Assembly (NCBI GenBank): GCA_013400115.1
Contig: VXBP01003540.1
Span: forward strand, 6,665 to 70,664
Source: Rhinopomastus cyanomelas
Lineage: Eukaryota > Chordata > Aves > Bucerotiformes > Rhinopomastidae
DNA length: 64,000 bases
Direction: 5' to 3'
Under the pieces are notes generated by a model. That model saw only the letters and a program-made list of their open reading frames with translations. It was not told the DNA's origin and did no database searches. Positions within the stretch are counted from its first letter, which is position 1. The number at the start of each line of letters is the position of its first letter. Made by a program: the position numbers and the translations under genes. Shown in pieces: positions 36,346 through 47,195 of the stretch.

Positions 36346-39300
36346 GATGGTTGGACTAGATCATGATGACAACTCCAAGGTGGAAGGCGTAGTGCCCTTC
36401 TCCTTGTCCAGTACCTCTTGCTGTACTCGTTCTGCACAGGCACATGGCGAGGTGGGGTAACCACCAAGTTATTCTGCCATAGCCCTGTTTTTGAAAGCAT
36501 GTTTTAAGAAGATGTAATGTTTACCTCCCTGTGTTTAACCAGACTTTCTTCCTGCACATGCTAAATTGGTGCTATCCTTTTGAACATCTTTCTGTGAAAG
36601 CCTTTGAGTCCTAAACTAATTGCAACTCTTCTTAATTGATGTGAGCCACTATTCATAACTCTGCCATCCATAAATGCTGAGAATGCCACTAATGATGAGA
36701 ATAAGACATCAATCAAACTGCTAAAGAACTGGGGCTATCTCAAAACAGTTGCTATTGATTAAAAGAGCTAAGCCAGATCTTGCATAGAACAATGGCTATG
36801 TGGTGCTTACTAGCAGACATTCAGGTAGCCATCACCAGTTAAAATGACAAGGCTATTTCTGGCTCAGATAAAAGCAGGCACATCCTGAATACAGTGCAGC
36901 TGTAAAATAAAGATACCTGTCAGAGATATTCACATTGACACTTAATTGAAAAGTAAAGCAGAATGTTTATTGACAGACACTTTGAGACAGTTCACTGGTG
37001 TAAATCAGCAGAGTTGTTTTGACTTTGGGGATGTTTTATACCAACTGAAAGTCTGACCTGGTATTTTAAAAAAACTATTCCCTGAGTAGCCAGTTTTGTT
37101 GGGACATATGGTAGTGGGTCATAGGCTCACATATATGATGTTTTCACTAGTCTGTTTAACGGTAAACTTTGTGCACTAACTAATTTCAGTTTCTCTTGTG
37201 TGTTCATAGTTTGCTAGTTATCGATGGGATGAGGATTTCCTACAATGACTGAGATTCTCATTTGCCTTACACATTGGCCTTATATGGGACAACTCAGTAT
37301 TTCTGCCCAAGGTGTCCTCCATCTGGCTCAAAAGGGTTGAAATTGCTGTGGTAGATTCCTGTCATCACCTACTGTGACGAAAGTATTTCAAGAAGTGTTT
37401 CTAAAGCAAAGTGCACTTCATGAATAAAACTTCCGGGCTCTGGAGTTAATTACTGTTTCATTACTGGCTCCTTGACTCCCTGCCGTGTTGGCCATTGGAC
37501 AGACAAAGGATGAAAGAGGGAAGGGCAAATGGGCCAGTGACAAACTAGATTCCATAGGAATCATACTTGTGTCTACTGGATGTTTTGTCTATATATACCC
37601 TAGAACATTGGAGTTCTGATGGGTCTGGCATTTTATATCATAAATATGCCAAGTTGAGAAAAACTTCTGCTGTGTCAGCTGTCTTTTTGACTCCGTGCCT
37701 ATATACATTTACGTTTTTCTTTGACACACTTACATTTCAGTTGCAATTGATTGAGATAATTGAATAAAAACCCACTTAGATCAAGCAACCCCAATGTGTT
37801 TATGTTGACCATAAGAGAGAGACTGGACTGCCATTAAATTGGTACCAGGTGATGGCTGGAAGCAACTTGTTATCGCCAACAGCCAAGCACCGCTTCTCAA
37901 ATGAGAAGACTTAGGGGGAAAAAAGGTGATCAGGAGGTCCTAGCACCTGGGCAGATCCTTATGGAATACACCAAGCCTTGACGTGAGCATGAATGTCTAT
38001 GCTGGGACCCTTGCCATGAGCAAAGGACAGACACACTAAATTGTGCTGCTGCAGTGGTTGTACAAGGCGAAGTTGCGTTGTAGGGCTGGTGTGTGAGCAG
38101 AACAATAGCTGACATGGATGGATCATTTAAATTGGCTTACTGCTGTATAAGATGCTCTGTACGGTGACTGATGTGAAAACAGAAGAGGCAGCTTAGGTAT
38201 GAGCTATGTTACTTGGGTTTCTCCAGAGAAAATTGGTTTATCTTCCACTGGTCCATAAATTCAATTTGCCTCTTTGACTTCCTGTATTGATACAAATGGA
38301 GTAAATCAGAAGATGGCTTAAGCAGACATGTTGAGGTAAGCGTTTTTCATTCCCTTTTCTCAATTAAATGAGCTGCAATTGCATTACAGGCGACTCTGCT
38401 CCTCCAGCTCATAAATATTCTTAATGCATTCTGTCTAGCAAAACCTATGGTGACGCAAACAACTGCCCCCCTGACCCATCCTCTCCATTCTTTGACATAT
38501 GTCTGCAGAGATACAATTTGAATTGGAGCTATGCTAGCTGGGGTACAGAAATACTGACAGTTCTTTGTGTAGCCACTTCCTTTCATGTTTGGGCACAGAC
38601 TAATTGTTAGATAGCCATTAGACATCAGCAAATTGTAGCTGGAAGCAGGGTTTTATACTACAGGCTTGCTTTTAAGAGCCATTCAGGGGCTGGTTCAAAA
38701 TTACTTTCAAAACATTTTCTATGCTGTTTTCTTGCCTCAGAGAAGAGTGCAGCTAGGAGGAAGAGGAGATTTACAGAGTGCAGATGCTTTTGCTAATCCA
38801 GGCAAAAGTAAAAGAGCTTCCTGTGTGATACTGCTTCACACACACCTAAGACACAGATCCAAAATCAAAGATGGTTCCAGAGAAAAGGAAAGAAAAAAGC
38901 ACCAGTAATTTTAAATGAATATAAACTTAGTTTTTCCTGAAAAATGATTATTAGCCTCTGTAGGGGTTATTTAAAACATATTCTGCAGCCTACCCATGAA
39001 CTAGTCATTCACTGCGCTTGCAGACAAAGACAACATCAGCTCTTTCAGCAGTTTTATGCTTTTTTTATTTTTAAAGTGCTTTGGCTGAAAGTTTGCAAAA
39101 TGAAGATTTCCTTTTCTAAGCAGAGCACTCTTGGTTGCTACAAGAATACAACACATTTAAGGACTGTCTAATTTGACTCAGAAGTTTGAAGTTGCTGTGA
39201 AAATCAGTTACTTCTTTCTAATGGTGGGTTTATGTACTAGCAGGATAATAAACTGATTCTGGCCAAATATACATCTTTCTCCTTACATCCGGTAAAGATG

Positions 39301-39780
39301 AGAACAATAAGGATATTTTGGTTTTCTGTAATAATTCAAGCAAACATTTCAGTTTTTGAAGACTATTGCAACAGTTCTTTGGAAAGAAGATGTAGAGGTA
39401 GTATTTTTATGCTGCGTTAGCAACACACCGGAGTATTTTCACTGAAATGATCGAATTGTCCTTTTTCACAGTGGGACATCATTGAAGCCAAAGGTATTTT
39501 GAGAGCATCAGATGAGTTTCAGAGCAGTAGACCTTTTCTAACAGTGCTGTGAAGATCCATAGAACATGCATGGGACTCGTTCACCCTGTAAACAGAGCCC
39601 AGAACTTCTGTTATCTCAGTTAATGTCCTAATCAGCAGGTTACAAAGTAAAGTATTTATATTTCTCTTTTCAGCCCTGAAGGATCTAATTTTCTTGTCTG
39701 CTGAGCTGCAGTCTTTATGGATGTTTCTCTCACTGAAAGCATCCTATAGGTATATGGTGAGGACCTGCCCATCAGAACCA
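36346..39780. other. Unique non-coding sequence, no gene seen
   Basis: AT-rich DNA with no recognisable exon. A 94-codon minus frame at 38347-38631 overlaps sequence that looks like a non-coding conserved element (CTCATAAATATTC and neighbouring motifs), but this cannot be tested here. Confidence 0.5.
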
Positions 39781-39875
39781 TAGGTGATACTCCTGTGGCA
39801 GGGGGATTGGACTAGATGATCTTTCGTGGTTCCTTCCAATCCCTAATAATCCTGTGATTCTATGATTCTATGATT
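39781..39875 (+). mobile_element. Very short CR1 3' tail
   Basis: Only the last ~95 bases of a CR1: the 'GGTGATACTCCTGTGGCAGG' 3' untranslated region and three ATTCTRTG units at 39850-39875. This extreme 5' truncation is common for CR1. The near-perfect tail suggests it is young. Confidence 0.93.
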
Positions 39876-40629
39876 TTTGACAGGTTTCAGAAGCTAAGGT
39901 TTCCTTTCCTGGAAACAGCTCAAGGGACGTTCCACTTGGAGATTTCACCTCAGTCAGAATTGCAAATGGACTAAACTATAGGAAGGAGGTGGAAATTTTA
40001 ATTAACTATGTTTTCTTGGCTTGCAGTACATGGGGTAATTTTGGATTGTCCTTTCAACTGTGCCTTATCTTCTCCACTAATTATGTAAGTATGCCAGAAT
40101 ATCTGGCCTTGTACTTCTGAGTTAGAAGTGCTCAACCTTGTACCGGGGTCTAACCTCCAACCTGCAGCATTGAAGAAATAGAATGCCACCTTTTTGAAAG
40201 AAACATCGGTGACGCTGAGTTCAAGGGAAGTCCCACAGTGAACCTTGCATGCTACCCTCACTTCACAAAATTCTTGTTCGGATTATGATCACATTGACGA
40301 CCTGCAGAGTGTGTGGGAAGTGAAATTCTGACACCAGAGAGATGAAAGTCGAGCCTGGATACAAACAGCCACCCAGCCACCAAAGAGGAGGCACTCTTGG
40401 AAACCTGATTGCATGGTGCCACCAGGACAAGATTTTGCTGCCTCTCAGACTCCTGTTGCAACAGCTCCTGCTGAGAGAAGCTCGGCACACTGCATTTCCC
40501 TGAGATCCTGTTCTAGGCAACCCCAGCAGCTGTGGAGCAGAAAACTGCTGATGTGACTTGCTGGAACTGGACTTAGCCTGGGTGAAAAAGGTTTTGTGTT
40601 TGACGTGAAGCTGTTGCTCCAAATTGGTA
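39876..40629. other. Unknown sequence, possibly part of a retroviral remnant
   Basis: No gene recognised. A 119-codon minus frame at 40263-40622 has no known domain. The region is somewhat GC-richer toward its right end, where an LTR fragment begins. Confidence 0.4.
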
Positions 40630-40765
40630 GAAAGGTAGTTTGGCCCTGTCTATGTGCCAGATGCCCACCAAAGCCCTCTATTACTCCCTCCTTCTTAGAT
40701 GGACAGAAGAGACAAAAATATAAAGAGGCTAGTAAGTAAAGACAGCAATAGTTTAATAGAACAGA
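40630..40765 (+). mobile_element. LTR fragment of an endogenous retrovirus
   Basis: The block 'GTGCCAGATGCCCACCAAAG', followed by TCTATTACTCCCTCC and ATGGACAGAAGAGACAAAAA, resembles the 5' part of a common avian LTR that starts TGTGGTGGGTT and continues with a 'GCCAGGTGCCCACC' block. About 135 bases remain. The rest was lost where a minus-strand CR1 begins at about 40770. The assignment rests on recalled family features, not on an alignment. Confidence 0.5.
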
Positions 40766-40769
40766 AACA

Positions 40770-41875
40770 AACTGGACACACTACTCCAGATGTGGCCTCA
40801 CCAGGGCAGAGTAGAAGGAGAGAATGAACTCTCTAGACCTACTGGCTGCACATTTCATAATGCACCTCAGAATACTATTGTCCTTCCTGGCAACAAGCAC
40901 ACTGTTGGCTCATGGACTGTCTACCAGGTCTCCAAAACCTTTCTCTTCAAGGCTACTCTCCAACAAGTATAGCTCTAACTTGTACTGGTGCATGGAGTTG
41001 TTCCCCACCAGGCATGGGACTTTACACTTGCTTCTCTTGAACCTCATTAGGTTCCTCTTTGCCCAACTCTCCAGCCTGTCATGCTGAGTGGCAACAAGGC
41101 CCTCTGGTGTGACAACCACTCCTCCCAGCTTTGTATCATCAGCAAACTTGATAAGGATACAACAACCAACTAGTTAATGAAGATGTTGAATAAGACCAGA
41201 TCCAATACTGACCCATGGGGGACACTTGTGGTCACAGATCTCCAGCTTGACTGTACACCATTGATAATGGTTCTCTGAGTTCTATCTCACCTCACCGTTC
41301 ACTCATCCAACCTGTACTGGATAATTTTCCTGATGAGGATGTTACAGGAAACAGTGCTGAAGGCTGTGCTGGAGGCCTTGCTGAAGACAAAGGTACATAA
41401 CATCCACTGTTCTCCCCTCATCTACCCAGCCAGATATGACACCACAAAAAGCTATCAGATTATCTAAGCGTGGTTCCCCCTTGATGAATCCATGCTGACT
41501 ACTACCAATAACTTTATTCTCTTCCAGATGGTTAAAGATGGCATCCAAAATTTGTTCCATCATCTTTCCAGGGATGGAGGTAGGTTAACTACAGGTTAGT
41601 CCTGTTAGTTCTTGAAGATTGGAGTGACTCTGGCCTTCCTCCAGTCCTCAGGCACCTCTCCTATTCTCCACAACCTTTCAAAGATGAGGGAAGGTGGGCT
41701 GGCAATAAACATCTGCCAGCTCTCAGCACTTGTGGATGCATCCTGCCAAGACTCATGGGTTTATGGATGTCAGGCTTAGTTAAAAGCTCTCTAACCTGGT
41801 CCTTCTCTACTGAGGGAGAGTCTTTGTCTCTCCAGACATTGTTTCTTGTCTCTAGGGCTTGAGCTTAAAGGAGTT
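40770..41875 (-). mobile_element. Long old CR1 copy, minus strand
   Basis: About 1.1 kb of CR1 ORF2 read right to left. It lacks the C-terminal domain and 3' tail, because its low-coordinate end starts inside the 'EYCVQF' region, next to an LTR fragment. It extends through the whole RT core and linker to about 41875. The 'NRP' and 'NYRPVSLTS' areas are decayed. It differs from the 4776 copy by many substitutions and belongs to another subfamily. Confidence 0.9.
40910..41590 (-). pseudogene. CR1 ORF2 reverse transcriptase remnant
   Basis: On the minus strand the 'MEQILDAIFNHLEENKVIG' and 'QHGFIKG' blocks of the RT fingers are readable at 41342-41563, followed by a decayed motif A region in which the frame shifts after 'VDVMYL'. 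Motif C can be traced near 41128-41140 as a short 'KFADDTKLGG'-like segment. The 'RLESWAKRNLMRFKRSKCKV' block is at 40910-41090. At least two frameshifts and stops separate these parts, so no enzyme can be made. Confidence 0.82.
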
Positions 41876-43195
41876 GTCATTGCATTTCACTAAAGATGTG
41901 GCCCAGATTTTGAACGAAAACCTGCTGCCTGCTGCTGTAAAGTTCTAGAAATCACTCATTGACTTAGATTAACAAAAGATTGCATTCTTCCTCAGCCTAC
42001 TTGCTCTCAACATATATTTATTCTACTTTTAAAATATTTTTAAGCTGTGGAGCATTGTTTCAAAAATATAAAATGCCTGCATGGATGCTGTTTAGTGCTT
42101 TCAGTGTAGGTCATGGCTGCAGTAGTAAACACTATTGCCTTGATTTCTAAATAAAATTTTATATGAATGTATTATGTCCATTTTAGCTGGCTATATTAAA
42201 AGAGAATGATGAACTCTGCAAGGTCTCACAGATAAGTTAGAGTGAATTGAAGGTTCCCAGAAAGCAATACCTAAATCATACTAGAAATTCTGGTTACCTC
42301 AGGTTATTCATATCCCTGTTTAATACCACTTAAAGAGTTGGGCAGTTTGCTCCTAATGGATCTGACTGGGGATAGAGAGGGCTTATGTTCCTCATTTTTA
42401 TCAGAAGTTTGGCAGGGATCCAGTGCCTCGTGAAGTTAATGTTTCTGGGTTTATCCTGAAGATTTTCCTATTTTTCTGCCTTTGTGCCAAACATAAGCTG
42501 ATGGTATGAGCTGCTTAAGATCTCAGCATGAGTTATGCTGATGTGAGAAGAAGTCCGGACCAGCATGTGGTCTCCTCAGACTCTCTCCCCTACCAGGGTG
42601 CAAGAAAAGCTTACTGGTTTAAAGCAGCCAAGATAAACAAGTGCCTTCTGTCGATGGGTAGGCTTGTGTGATCTCCTTGCAAGGGGCAGGAGTGGCACCA
42701 GCCACCCAGGCTGGAAAGCTGTGCCCTTCTCAGCTCTTTGTGGTTTAAAGCAAAGTTCATAGTTACAGTATTTCAGTTCCTGCTTAGACTATTCCTGAAA
42801 AACATTATGGTAGAGGGATAATAGGAACACTGTCATTTACTGCCTATATGGCCTTAACTAGCTGACCAGTAATGCCATGAGAGTACCCAAACCTCAGCGG
42901 CTGCCTCCCGGCTCCCCCAGGCTTTCCCATTCAGGGAACCCCCAGATCACCCAGAAACATTGATAAAATAGTGCTCAGGGACCAGCGCTCTCACTGCTGC
43001 GTGCTTCTGCTTTTCCTAATTTTATACCTGTGGTGTGTAAGCTTTTATCCACATCCACCTGGTGGCTGGCAATGGGCTGGACAACTCTTCACAGACTCTG
43101 TGGGCAGTTCTCCATGGGCAGCTCAACATGGCCAATTTTACAAGGGGACAACTCTATGTATGTCTCTCACGGGAGGTGGAAGGAGGAAGGCTGAC
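41876..43195. other. Unique non-coding sequence, no gene seen
   Basis: AT-rich DNA with no recognised exon or repeat. Confidence 0.55.
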
Positions 43196-43427
43196 TGTGG
43201 TGGGTTCAAGACCACAATTAAAGATAAAGGAAAAGCAGTGAGGTCTTGATGACATCTCGAATAAATTTACCAGACAATGGATAGCTTAGGGAAACTGGAA
43301 AAAGGTTTATTCACTCTATAACTGTATACAGAAAGGAAGAAAAGGTTAAGCAAGTCAGTGCACACAAACTAGAAACTGAGTCACAAATGCCATCACGTAC
43401 TCTGAGAAAAATACAATGGGAGATAAC
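43196..43427 (+). mobile_element. LTR-like repeat, partial sister of the 22125 copy
   Basis: Starts TGTGGTGGGTTCAAGAC exactly like the copy at 22125 and stays similar for about 230 bases, with shared blocks such as 'AGTGCACACAAACTAGAAAC' and 'AATACAATGGGAGATAAC'. Similarity ends near 43427, so it is 3'-truncated relative to the other copy. The two copies differ by small indels and substitutions, so they inserted independently and long ago. Confidence 0.6.
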
Positions 43428-44499
43428 ATTTCTGCTAAATCTTTGTGCTGTGAATGGACTGGAATACACACACAAGGAATGGAAAGGTGATCAATAAGAT
43501 CAGTCAGCATTACTATGTTGCTTTGGCAGCTACTGTTGAAGTGGCAAGATTTGTGATGGGGATAAAGCATCGAGCTGGAGAAGCAGTGGAGGGTACAAAG
43601 GAAGTTACTAGTTTGTGCATGTTGAATTGTAGCTCAATAGTTCATAGTGTAATTCCAAGAGAAGAAGCTTTTATGAAAAACAATCCAGCAGAGGCAAAAT
43701 CAATTAAACACAGTATATTTGGTCCTAATGAACCCAGATGACTTCCGATTGCTTGAGGAGTGCAAAATCCATTCACCAGCACCAGATATGCACCAGTCAT
43801 TCTTGCTTGGTGATGTAGTCTTTTGCATTAAAAACATGTGTCAATCCCATCCTTGATGGCATTCTGCAAAGAGAACATCCATCTGGGACTTAGGCAAAAG
43901 TTTAATACCTTGTTAAGGTAGAAAACATTACATCTCTTGGTGTCTATATGTAAAAAAACAGTCATCTGATCTCTGCAGCTTTTGCTGGAAACATGGTGTG
44001 AGCTTTACTAAGGACTACATAGCATTAAACCCAAGACAACAAGAATTTCCTTTAGACTTCAGGTGACATGTAGCACATGCCTTGATTTATATCCCACTCT
44101 CTGCTGGCTCATTCACAAGATTAATTACTCATCATGGGTACAGCCAATAGCTTTACCTGTAATATTTCTTCAAATCCAGCTGCAAATGGTATTGATAAAC
44201 ATAATTAATAAAGCAGCTTCATTAAGAAATCATGCATATCAGGTGTTCTGTGAATTCACTAATTAGCAGTGCTCCAAACAGGAACCTCCAGAACCTGTTA
44301 CAAGCAGCCAAGTGTTTGGGAAGATTAATTACCAAGCTACAAAGCTCAGATGTAGTGAGAATGCTCAGTGGAGAAATGAAATGCCTCCAGGCAGACTGTA
44401 ACTTGCATACCCTGTTTCCACAGTCGTCACTCATCTATTCGTTTATTTAAGATAGCAAATTACCACTCATGCCTTATTGTAACTTGCTTACTGAAAGAT
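43428..44499. other. Unique sequence, possible conserved element
   Basis: No gene recognised. The part at 44150-44440 has several TTAATTA and AATTAAT motifs and even composition, like a developmental conserved element. This is not testable here. Confidence 0.45.
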
Positions 44500-45601
44500 T
44501 AAATAGTCCCATCCAGCCCTACCCGCAGGCAGTGCAAAGAAGTAAGTGTTCCCTGGACGACAGGCTTCCTGAGCCGGGAGACAGAGAGGGAGAGCAGAAT
44601 GAGGCCATCACAGTTGGAAAGGAAGTGGTCAGTGACCTGCTACACCACTTAGACATAAACAAGTCTATGGGGCTGGATTGGTTGCACCCAAGGATGCTGA
44701 AAGAGTTGGCAAATGTGCTCACCAAGCCACTTTCCATTATTTACTCAAACCCCTGGCTAGCTGGGGAGGTCCCAATGGACTGGAAGGTGGCAAATGTAAC
44801 ACCCATCTACAAGAAGGCCAGAAAGGAGGATCCAGGAAATGACAGACCTGTCAGTCTGACCTCGGCACCAGGGAAGGTTGTGGATCACATCATCTCAAGT
44901 GCCATCACACTTCACATATAGGACAACCAGGGGATCAGGCCCAGTCAAGTTGGGTTTATTAAAGGCAGGTCCTGCCTGATGAACCTGATCTCCTTCTATG
45001 ACAGGATAACCTGACTGTTAGACAAGGGAGAGGCTGTGGACATTGTTTACCTGGACTTTTGCAAAGACATTGACACTGTTCCCCATAGACTACTCCTTGA
45101 TAAGCTGGCTGCTCATGACTTGGACAAGCACACAATCTGCTGGATAAAACACTGGTTGAACGGCCGGGCCCAAAGAGTGGTGGTTAAAGGAGTTAAATCC
45201 AGCTGTCACAAGTGGTGTGCCTCAGGGCTCGGTGTTGGGACCATCTCTGCTTAACATCTTTATTGATGATCTCGATAAAGACACAGAGGGTATCATTAGT
45301 AAGTTTGCAGATGACACCAAGTTAGATGGGAGTGTTCATCTGCATCCAAGCTCTTCAGAAAGGCTTGGATAGATTGGAGCAATGGGCCAGTGCTAACGGC
45401 AGGAGCTTCAATAAGACCAAGTGCCAGGTCCTACACTTGAGCCACAACAACCCCCTGCAATGCTACAGACTTGGGGAGGTGTGGCTGGAGAGCCATCTGG
45501 CAGAGAGGGACCTGGGGGTTCTAACTGACAGGAAGATGTATATGAGCCAGCAGTGTGCCCAAAGTGGCCAAGAGGACCAATGGCATCCTGGCTTGTATTA
45601 G
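44469..45601 (+). pseudogene. CR1 ORF2 reverse transcriptase remnant with stops and frameshifts
   Basis: The RT fingers are readable from about 44560 to 44918, ending at a TAG. The same frame resumes after a second in-frame stop (TGA at 45012) and contains motif A as 'YLDFCKDIDTVPH' (45048-45086), in which 'AFD' has become 'DID' but the first Asp is kept. A frameshift near 45210 moves motif B ('SGVPQGSVLGPSL') and motif C (FADD at 45304-45315) to another frame. A further shift with a small deletion near 45325 precedes 'LDRLEQWASANG', and another follows 'MSQQCA'. It is clearly dead. Confidence 0.88.
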
Positions 45602-45690
45602 AAATAGTGTGGCCAGCTGGAGTAGGTAGTTTATTATCCCCCTGTATTTGGCACTGATGAAGCCACATATTGAGTGTTGTTTGAGCTGGG
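44500..45690 (+). mobile_element. Long CR1 copy, plus strand, different subfamily
   Basis: About 1.2 kb of CR1 ORF2, from just before the RT ('VVSDLLHHLDINKSMGLDW' block at 44620-44690) through the fingers and palm to the 'LTDRKMYMSQQCA' and 'KPHIEC' blocks. It lacks the endonuclease and also the C-terminal domain and tail. Codon-level differences from the 4776 copy (for example 'HRLLLDKL' after motif A) show another CR1 subfamily. Confidence 0.92.
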
Positions 45691-46924
45691 GTTTGTACTA
45701 CAGATGATGTCCAGAGATGCCTTTCACCTTCAGCAGTTCTGTGATCCTGAGCTTTACCAAATGCAGCAGGTGCCTCTGCTTGGATAGCATGCAAGCTGCT
45801 TTTGCAGGCTATTGCTACGTGCTCTTTGAGAGGTAGAAGAACCACATTAGAGGAAGGAGTTTTCTTGTCTTCTGATAGAAGTTACAGATTTGGGGCACAA
45901 GAAAGCCTTTCCTGTTGTGACTACCAGCTTGTGTAATGCAGCAGAAAATAAGTGTGTTTTATAATTTTGTTGGGCAACAGTATAAATGGTCTTTTGCCCT
46001 CTCCAGAAAGAAATGCATCAATGACTAATGGCTTAGGTCACATTTTATGGCAAAATTAAACACACAGCAGTATTAGTAGGAGTCATTTTTCTTTTCTTCT
46101 TCTAAAGTTTATGGCAAATGCTTTTGTGTCTAGCTGTAAATAATTGATGACTAATTAACGGTCATAATTTAAGATGGATTATAGCTACATCAACCAAGTA
46201 GCAGAGATGCTGTAAAAAATCAATATAACACAAGCTAATTCCTCCACTATATTTTAAGGTTTTATATAGGATCGTGTGTCATGTAATCGCCATAGGATTT
46301 CCTTTAACAGCCTCATGTCCTTGAGCATCTATAGAAGCCAGAATTGTTGTAGAAAACATTAGGGCATCTGGATTCTGTCTGGCATAATGCAATTTTCTTT
46401 TTCTTCCAAAGCCAGCTGAGTTCATTGCAGAAACCCAGCCTGGCTGTTAGCCATTCGGGAGATGGTTTTGTGACTCCCACTCTTTCAGGAAAGTATGAAG
46501 GAAGATGACAGTTTCTGGAAATATAATGGGTTAGAATGTAGAAATAGCCTTTTCTTAATCTCAATTTCTATAAAATAATAGAGCTTCTAAGCAAAGAAAA
46601 CATCCACATTCTCAGAGAGGGCAGCAGCAGTTGTATTATCGTGTCAGGTTTCTTTGAGATGTGCAGGTTGGAATAAATTTCAGCTGCTGTCAGCATGGAG
46701 GATAAAGAACAGGTATGGCAGGGTTCAACATAATGTAGACTTCTGTTTTCAAATGTACAATTTCTCCTGAGGGAATTACTAGGCAGAAAAGGAAAAATGC
46801 CTTTAGTATTTTCTTTTAAATTACAAAATTTGTTGAAATAGAGAATTCCCTTGGTGTAGATGGTAACCCTGGTGACATGGACAAACCCGAGTTTAGAAGT
46901 AACTTGAACAGACCTTAAAAAAGA
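45691..46924. other. Unique sequence, possible conserved element
   Basis: No gene recognised. The sequence near 46110-46270 contains homeodomain-like TAATTGATGACTAATTAACG and related motifs and looks like a conserved non-coding element. This is an impression only. Confidence 0.45.
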
Positions 46925-47195
46925 TGACTAGTCCCAATGTGACCAGTTGGAGTGTAGTGTAGGGGAAAGGGACTTGGGGGTCCTGGTGGACAACAAGATG
47001 ACTATGAGCCAGCAATGTGCTCTTGTGGCCAAGAGGGCCAACAGCATCCTGGGGTGGATTAGAAGAGGGGTGGTTAGCAGATCAAGAGAGGTTCTTCTCC
47101 CCCTCTACTCTGCCCTGGTGAGACCACACCTGGAGNTAGATGATCTTTCGAGGTCCCTTCCGATCCGTAATGATTCTATGATTCTATGATTCTAA
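46925..47195 (+). mobile_element. Young CR1 copy broken by an assembly N
   Basis: Left part: near-perfect CR1 from the 'VGERDLGVLVDNKMTMSQQCA' region to 'VRPHLE' (47135). A single N stands at 47136. Right part: it resumes in the 3' untranslated region with 'TAGATGATCTTTCGAGG' and three tail units ending near 47195. About 450 bases of the C-terminal domain that should lie between are absent. The N probably marks a gap whose size was not preserved, so this copy may be complete at its 3' end in reality. Confidence 0.93.
47136..47136. other. Assembly gap or ambiguous base inside a CR1
   Basis: The only N that I noticed in the window. It lies exactly where a block of CR1 sequence is missing, which is how a repeat collapse or unresolved read overlap appears. 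Confidence 0.9.

Noticed and set aside
40263..40622. 119-codon minus-strand open frame beside an LTR fragment
   Set aside because: I looked for retroviral gene motifs and found none.
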